From Sphingomonas folli (GTDB lineage Bacteria; Pseudomonadota; Alphaproteobacteria; Sphingomonadales; Sphingomonadaceae), in contig NZ_JAHXZL010000004.1 of the NCBI RefSeq assembly GCF_019429525.1, positions 1 through 64,000 on the forward strand: a stretch of 64,000 nucleotides of DNA, in the 5' to 3' direction. Position 1 is the first letter of the stretch. Each line of letters begins with the position of its first letter. Positions 26,206 through 33,980 of this stretch are shown here, one piece after another. The notes under the pieces are model-generated. The model was not told the DNA's origin. It ran no database searches and saw nothing but the letters and a program-made list of their open reading frames with translations. The translations under genes were made by a program, and so were the position numbers.

Positions 26206-26892
26206 GTGTCGCAGAAGATCCTGCTGATCGAGGACGACGCCGCCACCGCCGATTTCGTCGCGAAGGGGCTCGGCGAGGAAGGCTTCGTGGTCGACCGCGC
26301 CGACAACGGACGCGACGGGCTGTTCCACGCCACCGACGGCAGCTACGACTGCGTCGTGCTCGACCGCATGCTTCCCGGCATCGACGGCATGGCGGTGCTC
26401 GCGGCGATGCGCGGCGCGGGGATCGAGACGCCGGTGATCGTGCTCTCCGCGCTGGGCTCCCCCGAGGACCGGGTGAAGGGGCTGACCAACGGCTCCGACG
26501 ACTATCTCGTCAAACCCTTCGCTTTCGCCGAGTTGCTCGCGCGGATCCGGCTGCTGGTGCGCCGCGGCCGCACCGCACCCGCGGTCGAGACGGTGCTGCG
26601 CTGCGACGACCTCGAGATCGACCTGCTCGCGCGACGCGTGAAGCGCGACGGGCGGACGATCGAGCTCCAGCCGCGCGAGTTCCGGCTGCTCGAGTTCATG
26701 CTGCGCCACGCCGAGCAGGTCGTCACCCGCACCATGTTGCTCGAGGGCGTGTGGGACTATCATTTCGATCCCGGCACCAACGTGATCGACGTTCACCTCA
26801 GCCGGCTGCGCAAGAAGGTCGACGAGGGCTTCGCGCGCCCGCTGCTCCACACCGTGCGCGGCTCGGGCTACCGGCTCGGCGTCAACCCGTAA
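26206..26892 (+). CDS. OmpR/PhoB-family response regulator
   Basis: A transcription factor of a two-component system. The receiver domain (about 4-115) has the acidic pair Asp10/Asp11, phospho-acceptor Asp53 (VVLDRMLPG) and Lys103 (LVKPF). The winged-helix output domain (about 130-225) shows REFRLLEFML, VVTRTMLLEGVWDYHFDPGTNVIDVHLSRLRKK and VRGSGYRLG. It starts with GTG after GGAAGAG. The length is 228 residues. The kinase follows after 17 bases. Target genes are unknown; closest in style to regulators of the CusR/QseB/TctD type. Confidence 0.94.
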   Translation: MSQKILLIEDDAATADFVAKGLGEEGFVVDRADNGRDGLFHATDGSYDCVVLDRMLPGIDGMAVLAAMRGAGIETPVIVLSALGSPEDRVKGLTNGSDDYLVKPFAFAELLARIRLLVRRGRTAPAVETVLRCDDLEIDLLARRVKRDGRTIELQPREFRLLEFMLRHAEQVVTRTMLLEGVWDYHFDPGTNVIDVHLSRLRKKVDEGFARPLLHTVRGSGYRLGVNP

Positions 26893-26909
26893 CATGCGCG
26901 CGCGCTGAC

Positions 26910-28259
26910 GTGCACTGGCGCTCGACCACGGCGCGCTTCGCCGCGCTGGTCTTCCTGCTGCAGGTCGCCGCGGCGGCGACGCTGTTGCTGACCTTGCGCG
27001 CGATCGTGCGCGGCCAGGTCTACGACCGCGCGCTCGCCACCGAGGAGGTGCTGCGCCAGGACCTGCTCGCGATCCAGGGCGACGCCGGCACCGCCGGACT
27101 GGCGCGCGCGATCGAGCTGCGCGGCACGCGGCCGGCGCGCGCAGGCGCGGTGGTGCTGCTCGCCGACGCCGCCGGCAATCGGCTGGCGGGCAATCTCTCC
27201 GCCTGGCCGCCCAACATCCTGCCCGACGACGGCACGATCGCGGTCGAGCTCTATCGCCGCCGCCACGACGCGCCCGAGGCCATGCTGGTGCGCGCGACGC
27301 GACTGCCCGGCGGCGCGCGGCTGCTCACCGGCAGCGTGGTGGAGGGCGAGCGCCGCACCGTGCGGCTGCTCGAGGCGGCGATGCTGGTGGCGCTGTCGCT
27401 AGCGATCGCCTTCGCCGCGCTGGCGGCGTGGCTGGCGGCGCGGATGATCGTCACGCGGCTCGACGATACGGTATCGACGCTGCGCGCGGTACGCGGCGGC
27501 GACCTCTCGCGCCGCGTCGCCGACGATCGCAGCGGCGACGCCTTCGCCTTGCTCGCCGACGCGGTCAACGCGACGCTCGATCGGCTCGACGCGCTGGTCA
27601 GCGAGCTGACGATCGCCACCGACACGTTGGCACACGATCTGAAGTCCCCGCTTACCAGACTGCGCTCGGCGCTGGAGCGCGCCGCCGCGCAGGTGAGCGA
27701 GCCCGCGGCGCAGGAGGCGGTCGACCGCGCGCTGGCGGAGGGCGAGCGCGTGCTCGCGCTGGTGGAGACCGCGCTGCGGATCACGCGCGCCGAGGCGGGG
27801 ATCGGGCGCGAGGCGTTCGCGCCGGTCGAGCTCGCCAACGAGCTCGAGCAGCTCGCCGAGATCTACGGCCCGCTCGCTGAGGACGCCGATCGCGCGATCC
27901 GCGTGATCGCGCCGGTGCCGCTGACGCTGCCGCTTCACCGCGAACTGATCGCGCAGGCGCTCGGCAACCTGATCGACAATGCGCTGAAATACGGCGCGGG
28001 CACGATCACGCTGTCGCTCGCGGTGACGCCGCATGCCGCCACCGTGAGCGTCGCCGACGCCGGCCCCGGCATCGCGCCGGAGCATCGCGCGGTGGCGCTG
28101 AGCCGCTTCGGCCGGGTCGACGAGGCGCGGGGCGGCAGCGGCGCCGGGCTGGGGCTGTCGCTGGTCGCGGCGGTGGCGCGGCTGCATGGCGGCAGCGTCA
28201 CGCTCGACGACGCCGCGCCGGGTCTGGTGGTGGCGCTGGAGCTGCCGCTGCGGTCGTGA
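26910..28259 (+). CDS. Membrane sensor histidine kinase
   Basis: Partner of the preceding regulator. It has TM1 (about 10-30), a periplasmic loop of about 125 residues, TM2 (about 157-178), a HAMP linker (about 180-232), a HisKA domain with His242 (LAHDLKSPLTRLR) and an HATPase domain with Asn357 (LGNLIDNALKYG), VADAGPGI and SGAGLGLSLV. The length is 449 residues. The start is a GTG at 26910 without a clear ribosome site; an ATG nearby is followed at once by a stop. Coupling with the regulator's stop is likely. The signal is unknown. Confidence 0.9.
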   Translation: MHWRSTTARFAALVFLLQVAAAATLLLTLRAIVRGQVYDRALATEEVLRQDLLAIQGDAGTAGLARAIELRGTRPARAGAVVLLADAAGNRLAGNLSAWPPNILPDDGTIAVELYRRRHDAPEAMLVRATRLPGGARLLTGSVVEGERRTVRLLEAAMLVALSLAIAFAALAAWLAARMIVTRLDDTVSTLRAVRGGDLSRRVADDRSGDAFALLADAVNATLDRLDALVSELTIATDTLAHDLKSPLTRLRSALERAAAQVSEPAAQEAVDRALAEGERVLALVETALRITRAEAGIGREAFAPVELANELEQLAEIYGPLAEDADRAIRVIAPVPLTLPLHRELIAQALGNLIDNALKYGAGTITLSLAVTPHAATVSVADAGPGIAPEHRAVALSRFGRVDEARGGSGAGLGLSLVAAVARLHGGSVTLDDAAPGLVVALELPLRS

Positions 28260-28403
28260 GGGCTCGGACGCGGGTGGATCGCCACCATCGTACCGCGGCG
28301 AGGTCGAGGACCCGGATGGGTGACGCTGATAACCTACGCCGCCGCCGCTCCGACGTTGCCCCGGCCGTCGGCGGGGCACGCGGTCGGTGGCATGAGGCGG
28401 CGC

Positions 28404-28946
28404 CTACGCCTGCCCCGTCGTGATCTTGGCGATCTCGCGCGCGACCATCTGCTCGACCAGGCGCGGCAGGTTCTGGTCGAGCCACTCGCTCAGCATCGGC
28501 CGCAGCATGTCGCGGACCAGCCCCTCGAGCGTGCCGTCGCTGTCGGGCTCGGGCTTGACCACCAGCCGCGACAGCGCGCCGAGCGCGCCGCGCGTGGCCT
28601 CCACCGTCGCCGGCGACACCGCTGGCTCGGGTGCCGCGGCGGATGGCGCGGGAACGGGGCTCGGCTGGGGCGCCGGCGCGTGGCTCGGCTCGGCCTGGGT
28701 GAAGCTCGGCACGGCCGGCTCGGGTGCGCGCTGCTCGGGTAGGCGCTGCTCCGGCAGACGCGAGGGCTCGGGCGAGGACGTCGGTGCGGCGAGCGAGTCG
28801 TTCAGTTCGAGGACGTGGTCGCGATCGTGGCCGCCGAGCGGGCGCGGCGCGGGGCGGCGCGTCGGCTGGGTCTCGCCTTCCTTGATCACGCGCTTGATCG
28901 AGGCGAGGATGTCCTCCATCGAGGGCTCGGCGTTCAGATCCGCCAT
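28404..28946 (-). CDS. DUF2497 / PopZ-like polar organising protein
   Basis: A 180-residue protein with the two conserved ends of the family: PSMEDILASIKRVI near the N-terminus and VRDMLRPMLSEWLDQNLPRLVEQMVAREIAKI at the C-terminus. Between them lies a proline/alanine/glutamate-rich disordered stretch. In Caulobacter, PopZ forms a polar scaffold for chromosome origins and regulators. This copy has the same build, though sphingomonad members are less studied. The ATG at 28946 has GGGGA 7 bases upstream; a GTG at 28949 is an alternative. It lies upstream of nothing on its strand and follows tolC by 35 bases in reverse order. Confidence 0.82.
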   Translation of the reverse strand: MADLNAEPSMEDILASIKRVIKEGETQPTRRPAPRPLGGHDRDHVLELNDSLAAPTSSPEPSRLPEQRLPEQRAPEPAVPSFTQAEPSHAPAPQPSPVPAPSAAAPEPAVSPATVEATRGALGALSRLVVKPEPDSDGTLEGLVRDMLRPMLSEWLDQNLPRLVEQMVAREIAKITTGQA

Positions 28947-28981
28947 CACTTGGTCCCCACAGCGTGTTTTCCCGCGTCAGA

Positions 28982-30493
28982 TCAAGGGCGCGGTCGGTCC
29001 ACACCTGTCGTCAACGCGGGTGATCTGTCAACATTGCTCTCGAGCAGAGGATCCAGCGGCCGGGTCACCGTCGCGTCCTGCGCGCCGACCGCGGCGGTGC
29101 TCCCGGCGACCGGCTCGGCGGCGCGGGTCCGCGCGAAATCGTTGAAGCGTCCGCGCGTCGCGCGATAGTTGACGCTGGGGTCGTACAGGGCGCCGCCGTC
29201 GAGCCCGAGATCCTCCGCCTCGGCATGGCCCATCGCCGCGAGCAGCGAGAAGCCAGCGACATAGGCGTCGCGCCGCGCGGTGACGAGCGTCACCTGGCTG
29301 TTGAGCAGCTCCTGCTCGGCGTTGAGGATGTCGAGGATGGTGCGCGTGCCGACGCTGTTCTCGGCGCGCACGCCCTCCAGGCTGAGCTTGTTGGCGTTGA
29401 CCGCCGCCTCGGCCGAGGCGATCACCTCGAGCGACGAGCGCCACACCGCATAGGCCGAGCGCGCCTGTGCCACTACCTGGCGCTCGGCCGCGGTGGCCTG
29501 CTCGATCGCCTGACCGCGCAGTTCCTGCGCCTGCCGCAGCTGCGCCGCGACGCGCCCGCCCTGGAAGATCGGCAGGTTGATCGACGCGCCCAGCGCGGTC
29601 GCGGTGCTGCTCTGCCCGCCCAGGCCGAGCGCGCTGCCGCTACCGAACGTGCCGAGATAGTTGAAGTAATTCTGCGAGACCGTGGCGCCGAGCTGGGGCA
29701 GCCGATTGGCGCGCGCGACCTTCACGTCATAGTCGGTCGCCTCGCGCACCTTGCGCGCGGCGAGCAGGTTGGGGTTCTCCTGCAGCGCGATCTCCACCGC
29801 GGCGTCGGCACTGTCGGGCAGCTTGGGCAGCGCGGGGGGCTGCTCGAGTGTCCCCGGCGGCGCGCCGACCAGGCGGACGTAATTCTCGCGGCTGGAGATC
29901 AGCGTCGCCTGCGCCGACTGGAGCTGCGCGCGCGCGAGACTGAGCCGCGCCTGCGACTGCGCCACGTCCGTCCGAGTGAGGTCGCCCACCTCGAAGCGGT
30001 CGCGGCTGGCGCGCAGGTTGGTGTCGAGCACGCGCACGTTCTGCGCGTTGAGCGCCACGATCGCCTCGTCGCGCAGCACGTTGTTATAGGCGCCGACCAC
30101 GTCGGTGAAGGTCGAGGCCTCGACGCCGCGCAGGTTGGCGACCCCCGCCTCGACGCGGACCTCGGCGGCGCGCACGCCATATTTCACGCGGCCGCCCTGA
30201 TAGATCGGCAGCGTCACGCCGGCCGAGGCGGTCAGCTGCCGCTCGGGATTGGTGATGCTGTTGCCGCCGCGCAGGAAGTTTTCGGTGACCCCGGTCGAGG
30301 TCGACAGCACCGGCCGCCCGCCCGCGCGCGCGATCGGCACGTTCTCGTCGTTGGCGCGCTGCGCCGCGCGCTGCGCGGTCAGCGTCGGGTTGTTGCGATA
30401 GGCCTGGGCCAGCGCGTCGCGCAGCGTCTCCGCGGAGAGCGGCGTGCTCGCCAGCGCGAGCAGCGGGAGCAGCGGCAGCGAACGTCGGCGCAA
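28982..30493 (-). CDS. tolC: TolC-family outer-membrane efflux channel
   Basis: An outer-membrane trimeric channel for type I secretion and multidrug efflux. There is a signal peptide (about 1-21, ending LSA). Paired repeats are visible, with ETLRDALAQAYRNNPTLTAQRAAQRANDEN near the start and the equivalent AAVEIALQENPNLLAARKVREATD in the middle. Alpha-helical barrel segments and GTRTILDILNAEQELLNSQVTLVTARRD are also visible. The length, 503 residues, is normal with a disordered tail. The start is TTG, preceded by GAGG at 8 bases. It follows the PIMT-like gene by 13 bases on the same strand, a common alphaproteobacterial pairing. Confidence 0.93.
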   Translation of the reverse strand: MRRRSLPLLPLLALASTPLSAETLRDALAQAYRNNPTLTAQRAAQRANDENVPIARAGGRPVLSTSTGVTENFLRGGNSITNPERQLTASAGVTLPIYQGGRVKYGVRAAEVRVEAGVANLRGVEASTFTDVVGAYNNVLRDEAIVALNAQNVRVLDTNLRASRDRFEVGDLTRTDVAQSQARLSLARAQLQSAQATLISSRENYVRLVGAPPGTLEQPPALPKLPDSADAAVEIALQENPNLLAARKVREATDYDVKVARANRLPQLGATVSQNYFNYLGTFGSGSALGLGGQSSTATALGASINLPIFQGGRVAAQLRQAQELRGQAIEQATAAERQVVAQARSAYAVWRSSLEVIASAEAAVNANKLSLEGVRAENSVGTRTILDILNAEQELLNSQVTLVTARRDAYVAGFSLLAAMGHAEAEDLGLDGGALYDPSVNYRATRGRFNDFARTRAAEPVAGSTAAVGAQDATVTRPLDPLLESNVDRSPALTTGVDRPRP

Positions 30494-30506
30494 GCGGATA
30501 CCTCGA

Positions 30507-31178
30507 TCAGAAGGTGAAGCCGCGCGGTTTGGCGAAACCGGGCAGGCGGACGGAGTCGATGTCGGCGAAGGGGGTCAGCGCGGTCGCGACGCCGCGGTGC
30601 GCGCCGGCGGCGAGCCGGAATACGCCGCGGTCGATCAGCCCGGCGGCGATGCGGCCGCCGTCGGCGACCTGGGTAAGCAGCGTCGACGGCAGTTCCTCGA
30701 CCGCGCCGTCGACGATCAGGACGTCATAGGGCGCGCCCGCCGGATGGCCGTGCGCCAGCGACCCCTCCACCAGCGTGACCCGCGCCTCGCCGGCCAGCGC
30801 GGCGCGCGCGTGTGCGGCGAGCTCGGGCGAGTCCTCCACTGCGACCACGTCGGCGACGATCCGCGCCAGCACCGCCGCGGTATAGCCCGCCGCCGCGCCG
30901 ATCAGCAGCACGCGATCGCTCGCACGCAGCCGCGCCTCCACCAGAAGCCGCGCGGTGGCGAGCGGCGTGTTCAGCGCGCGCCCCTGCCCCAGCGCGATCG
31001 CGGTGTCGCGATAGGCCATCGCGGTCGACTCCGCGGGGACGAAGCGCTCGCGCGGCACCTCCGCCATCGCCGCCACCACGCGCGGGTCGGTCACTGCGAC
31101 GGTGCGCAGCTGGCTCGCCACCATCGCCTGGCGCATCGCGGTGAAGTCGTCGTCACGAAGGGTGGCTGCGGCGATCAT
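30507..31178 (-). CDS. Protein-L-isoaspartate O-methyltransferase-like protein
   Basis: PIMT-fold protein of 223 residues. Family traits are RQAMVASQLRTVAVTDPRVVAAMAEVPRERFVP at the N-terminus, a central AdoMet motif region and a C-terminal basic strand. The AdoMet motif reads VLLIGAAAGYTAAVLA, where active enzymes have an acidic residue and GTGSGY (for example VLEIGTGSGY). Methyltransferase activity is therefore uncertain. The ATG at 31178 follows AGGA at 7 bases; an in-frame ATG at 31196 is an alternative. It is adjacent to tolC, as in many alphaproteobacteria, and separate from surE, where pcm often lies. Confidence 0.82.
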   Translation of the reverse strand: MIAAATLRDDDFTAMRQAMVASQLRTVAVTDPRVVAAMAEVPRERFVPAESTAMAYRDTAIALGQGRALNTPLATARLLVEARLRASDRVLLIGAAAGYTAAVLARIVADVVAVEDSPELAAHARAALAGEARVTLVEGSLAHGHPAGAPYDVLIVDGAVEELPSTLLTQVADGGRIAAGLIDRGVFRLAAGAHRGVATALTPFADIDSVRLPGFAKPRGFTF

Positions 31179-31334
31179 CGGACGTTCCTGTGACATAGCT
31201 GTTTTAGTAATGCAACACACGTTGCGCGTGGCGGGTTTGTATCGCGCGGCGGCGGCTTCGCCAATCACTTTGCCGCGCGGCGGCGCTTGACAGCCGGCGT
31301 CCCTGCCCGCAGATGCGCGCCTCCACGGCATCGA

Positions 31335-31408
31335 GGCGCGATGGCGGAGTGGTGACGCAGAGGACTGCAAATCCTTGCACCCGGGTTCGATTCCCGGTCG
31401 CGCCTCCA
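31335..31408 (+). tRNA. tRNA-Cys (anticodon GCA)
   Basis: Seventy-four bases with encoded CCA (31406-31408). The acceptor stem GGCGCGA pairs with TCGCGCC, the anticodon arm is AGGACTGCAAATCCT with GCA, and the T-arm is GGGTTCGATTCCC. It stands between the PIMT-like gene and the B12 importer genes. Confidence 0.97.
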
Positions 31409-31419
31409 GATGCAGCGGC

Positions 31420-32193
31420 TCACACTCGCCCCACCGGCACGATATACCGCTCGCCCCCCGCGGTGACCCCCACCTCCACCGCCACGCCATAGGTCGCCGC
31501 GAGCGCCTCGGGCGTCAGCACCGCCGCGGTGTCGCCCGCCGCCACCACGCGCCCGCGGCGCAGCAGCACCACCGAGTCCGCCAGCCGCGCCGCGAGGTTG
31601 AGGTCGTGCACCACCAGCACCACGCCCGCCCCCGCGGCGGCGACCGCGCGCAGCCGCGCGCCGACGTCGAGCTGGTGCGCCGGGTCTAGGCTGGCGAGCG
31701 GCTCGTCGGCGAGCAGCCACTCGGGCTCGCCCGCCAGCACGCGCGCCAGCAGCGCGCGCGCGCGCTCGCCGCCGGAGAGCTGCTCGACCGGCCGCGCCGC
31801 CAGCGCGGTCATCGCGGTGGCGTCCAGCGCGCGCTCCACCGCGGCGCGATCAGCCGCCTCCTCCCCGCCGCGCCCGCGCCACGGCAGCCGCCCGAGCGCC
31901 ACCAGCGCACGCACGTCGACGTCCCAGTGGACGTCCGCCTGCTGCGGCAGGAAGCCGATCCGCCGCGCCCGCTCCCGCGCGGGCAGCGCGGCGACGTCGA
32001 CGCCACCCAGCGTCGCCGTCCCCGCCTCGGGCCGGCGCAGCGCGGCGAGGCAGGCGAGCAGGCTGCTCTTGCCCGCGCCGTTGGGCCCGAGCAGCGCGGT
32101 CACGCGCCCCGGCGCGAGCGCGAGCGTCACCTCCTCGAGCACGCGCCGCCCGCCGAGCGACAGCGTCAGCACCTCGGTCGCCAGCGCGCTCAT
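31420..32193 (-). CDS. btuD: Cobalamin ABC transporter ATP-binding protein
   Basis: The ATPase of a type II importer. It has the Walker A GPNGAGKSSLL, signature LSGGERARALLARVLA, Walker B WLLADEPLASLD and switch His in VVHDLNLAARL. The length is 257 residues. It starts with ATG at 32193, overlapping the permease stop (ATGA). The frame stays open upstream into the permease but does not look like a protein. It is the last gene of the btuB-F-C-D operon. A role in heme or siderophore uptake is the alternative for this family, but the upstream riboswitch and BtuB receptor favour vitamin B12. Confidence 0.9.
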   Translation of the reverse strand: MSALATEVLTLSLGGRRVLEEVTLALAPGRVTALLGPNGAGKSSLLACLAALRRPEAGTATLGGVDVAALPARERARRIGFLPQQADVHWDVDVRALVALGRLPWRGRGGEEAADRAAVERALDATAMTALAARPVEQLSGGERARALLARVLAGEPEWLLADEPLASLDPAHQLDVGARLRAVAAAGAGVVLVVHDLNLAARLADSVVLLRRGRVVAAGDTAAVLTPEALAATYGVAVEVGVTAGGERYIVPVGRV

Positions 32194-33152
32194 GCAAGCC
32201 GCCGGCGCAGGCGCAGCAGCAGGTAGAGGAAGAAGGGCGCACCGAGCAGCGACATGGCGATGCCGAGCCGCAGCTCGCTCGCGCTCGGCACCAGCCGCAC
32301 CAGCGTGTCCGCCACCGTCACCAGCAGCGCGCCGGCGAGCGCGCTCGGCCACAGAGTCGCGCCCGGGCGGTGGCGCGCGAGCGGGCGGACGAGGTGCGGC
32401 ACCATCAGCCCGACGAAGCCGATCACCCCGGCGGTCGCCACGGTGGCGCCGACGGTGAGCGCGACGCCCAGCACGATCGCGCGCTGCAGCCGCCGCGGCT
32501 CGACCCCGAGCGAGCGCGCCCCGGTCTCCCCCAGCGTCAGCGCGTCGAGCGCGGGGGCGGTGCGCGCCAGCACCGCCATGCCGAGCGCGACCAGCGGCAG
32601 CGCCAGCCGCACGTCGTCCCAGCTGCGGTCGGTCAGCGCGCCCATCAGCCAGGTGACGATCTCGGACGCCACGAACGGGGTCGGCGCCAGGCTGATCGCC
32701 AGCGCGGTGAGCGAGCCGGTGAGGCTGGTCAGCACCATCCCCGCCAGCGTGAAGACCACGAGGCTGGCCGAGCGTCCCGCGATCAGCGCCAGCAATGCCA
32801 TCGACGCCGCCGCCCCTGCCAGCGCGAAGAGCGGCAGCAGCCAGGCTTGCGCGGCGTAGCCGAAGAAGAGCGCGCACACCGCGCCCAGCGCCGCGCCCGA
32901 CGAGACGCCGAACAGGCCGGGATCGGCCAGCGGGTTGCGCAGATAGCCCTGCATCGCCGCGCCCGCCACGCCCAGCCCCGCGCCGACGATCAGCGCGAGG
33001 ATCGTGCGCGGCAGCCGCAGCTCGACGATGATGATCGAGCGCGGGTCGGCGCTGGTCCAGGCGTCGAGCGGCACCCACACCTTGCCCGCGGCGAGCGACC
33101 CCGCCGCGGCGAGCAGCAGCGCGAGCAGCAGCCAGAGCGTCGCGCGGCTCAT
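32190..33152 (-). CDS. btuC: Cobalamin ABC transporter permease (FecCD/BtuC family)
   Basis: An inner-membrane permease of 320 residues with about ten helices. The family signature is clear in RLPRTILALIVGAGLGVAGAAMQGYLRNPLADPGLFGVSSGAALGA near the N-terminus and GFVGLMVPHLVRPLARHRPG with the coupling-helix region near the C-terminus. The ATG at 33152 overlaps the BtuF stop and its own stop overlaps the ATPase start. FecCD permeases also carry siderophores or heme, and the assignment to cobalamin rests on the riboswitch-led operon. Confidence 0.9.
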   Translation of the reverse strand: MSRATLWLLLALLLAAAGSLAAGKVWVPLDAWTSADPRSIIIVELRLPRTILALIVGAGLGVAGAAMQGYLRNPLADPGLFGVSSGAALGAVCALFFGYAAQAWLLPLFALAGAAASMALLALIAGRSASLVVFTLAGMVLTSLTGSLTALAISLAPTPFVASEIVTWLMGALTDRSWDDVRLALPLVALGMAVLARTAPALDALTLGETGARSLGVEPRRLQRAIVLGVALTVGATVATAGVIGFVGLMVPHLVRPLARHRPGATLWPSALAGALLVTVADTLVRLVPSASELRLGIAMSLLGAPFFLYLLLRLRRRLA

Positions 33153-33979
33153 CGACGCGCCCCGAGCCGCGCGCGCGTGCCGCGCAGCAGCGCCATCGCC
33201 TCGACGATCGTCGGCCCGCCGCAGTTCATCAGCCGCGCCGGGAAGGGCACGGTGGCGAGCCGGGGTGCGAGCCGGCGGAGCGCTGGGTGGTGCTCGGCGC
33301 GCTCGCCCCCTCCCCCACCCGCGCCCTCCGCCGCGGCGACGGAGAAGAGTACGCGCGGCGGCGCGGCGACGAGATGCTCGAGTGGCAGCACGTCCCAGCG
33401 CGCCAGGCCATAGCCGGCGCTGGCGTTGCGGAAGCCGGCGCGGGCCAGCAGATCGTCGGGCAGCGTGCCCGCGCCGGGCACCAGCCCGCCCGCGCCGAAG
33501 ATCAGCGCGGGCACCGGTGTCACCCGCGCCGGCCGCGCCGCCGCCTCGATCCGCGCCGCGAGCGCCGCGCCGCGCGCCGGATGGCCGACGCGCGCGGCGA
33601 GGTCGCGTACCTGGGCGACGCTCTCCTCCACGGTCGCGGGTACCGCGAACTGCGCGAGCGGCACGCGCAGACGCGCCAGCGCCGCGACCGTCGCTGGGGC
33701 GACATGGCCACCCGCGACCACGAGGTCAGGGCGCAGCGCCACGACCTCCTCCGCCGTCCCCGCGTTGGCGGGGAAGCGCCGAGCGAGCGCGAGCGGGATC
33801 GAGCTGGAGCGCGCGTCCTGCGAGTAGGCGCTGATCGAGGCGATCTGGGCGGGGTCGGCGACTCGCACCAGCACCGCGTCGAGGCACGGGTTGATCGACA
33901 CGATGCGCGGCGCGCGCGGCGTCGCGGCGGAGGCCAGCGCCGGCGCTGCGAGCGGCAGCAGGAGAGCGCGCGCGCCCAT
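33149..33979 (-). CDS. btuF: Periplasmic cobalamin-binding protein (BtuF-like)
   Basis: A substrate-binding protein of the class III fold with a signal peptide (about 1-18, ending ASA). The family segments are RIVSINPCLDAVLVRVADPAQIASISAYSQD, then TAEEVVALRPDLVVAGG and the final INCGGPTIVEAMALL-like end. The length is 276 residues. The ATG at 33979 starts one base past the BtuB stop, so translation is coupled. A proline-rich loop near the end shows small-residue runs. It feeds the BtuC/BtuD pair directly downstream. Confidence 0.86.
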   Translation of the reverse strand: MGARALLLPLAAPALASAATPRAPRIVSINPCLDAVLVRVADPAQIASISAYSQDARSSSIPLALARRFPANAGTAEEVVALRPDLVVAGGHVAPATVAALARLRVPLAQFAVPATVEESVAQVRDLAARVGHPARGAALAARIEAAARPARVTPVPALIFGAGGLVPGAGTLPDDLLARAGFRNASAGYGLARWDVLPLEHLVAAPPRVLFSVAAAEGAGGGGGERAEHHPALRRLAPRLATVPFPARLMNCGGPTIVEAMALLRGTRARLGARR

Positions 33980-33980
33980 G

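Noticed and set aside
31420..33078. 552-residue frame suggesting a fusion of permease and ATPase
   Set aside because: Only the last 257 residues are an ATPase; the first part is a shadow of the btuC gene, which has its own frame and start.
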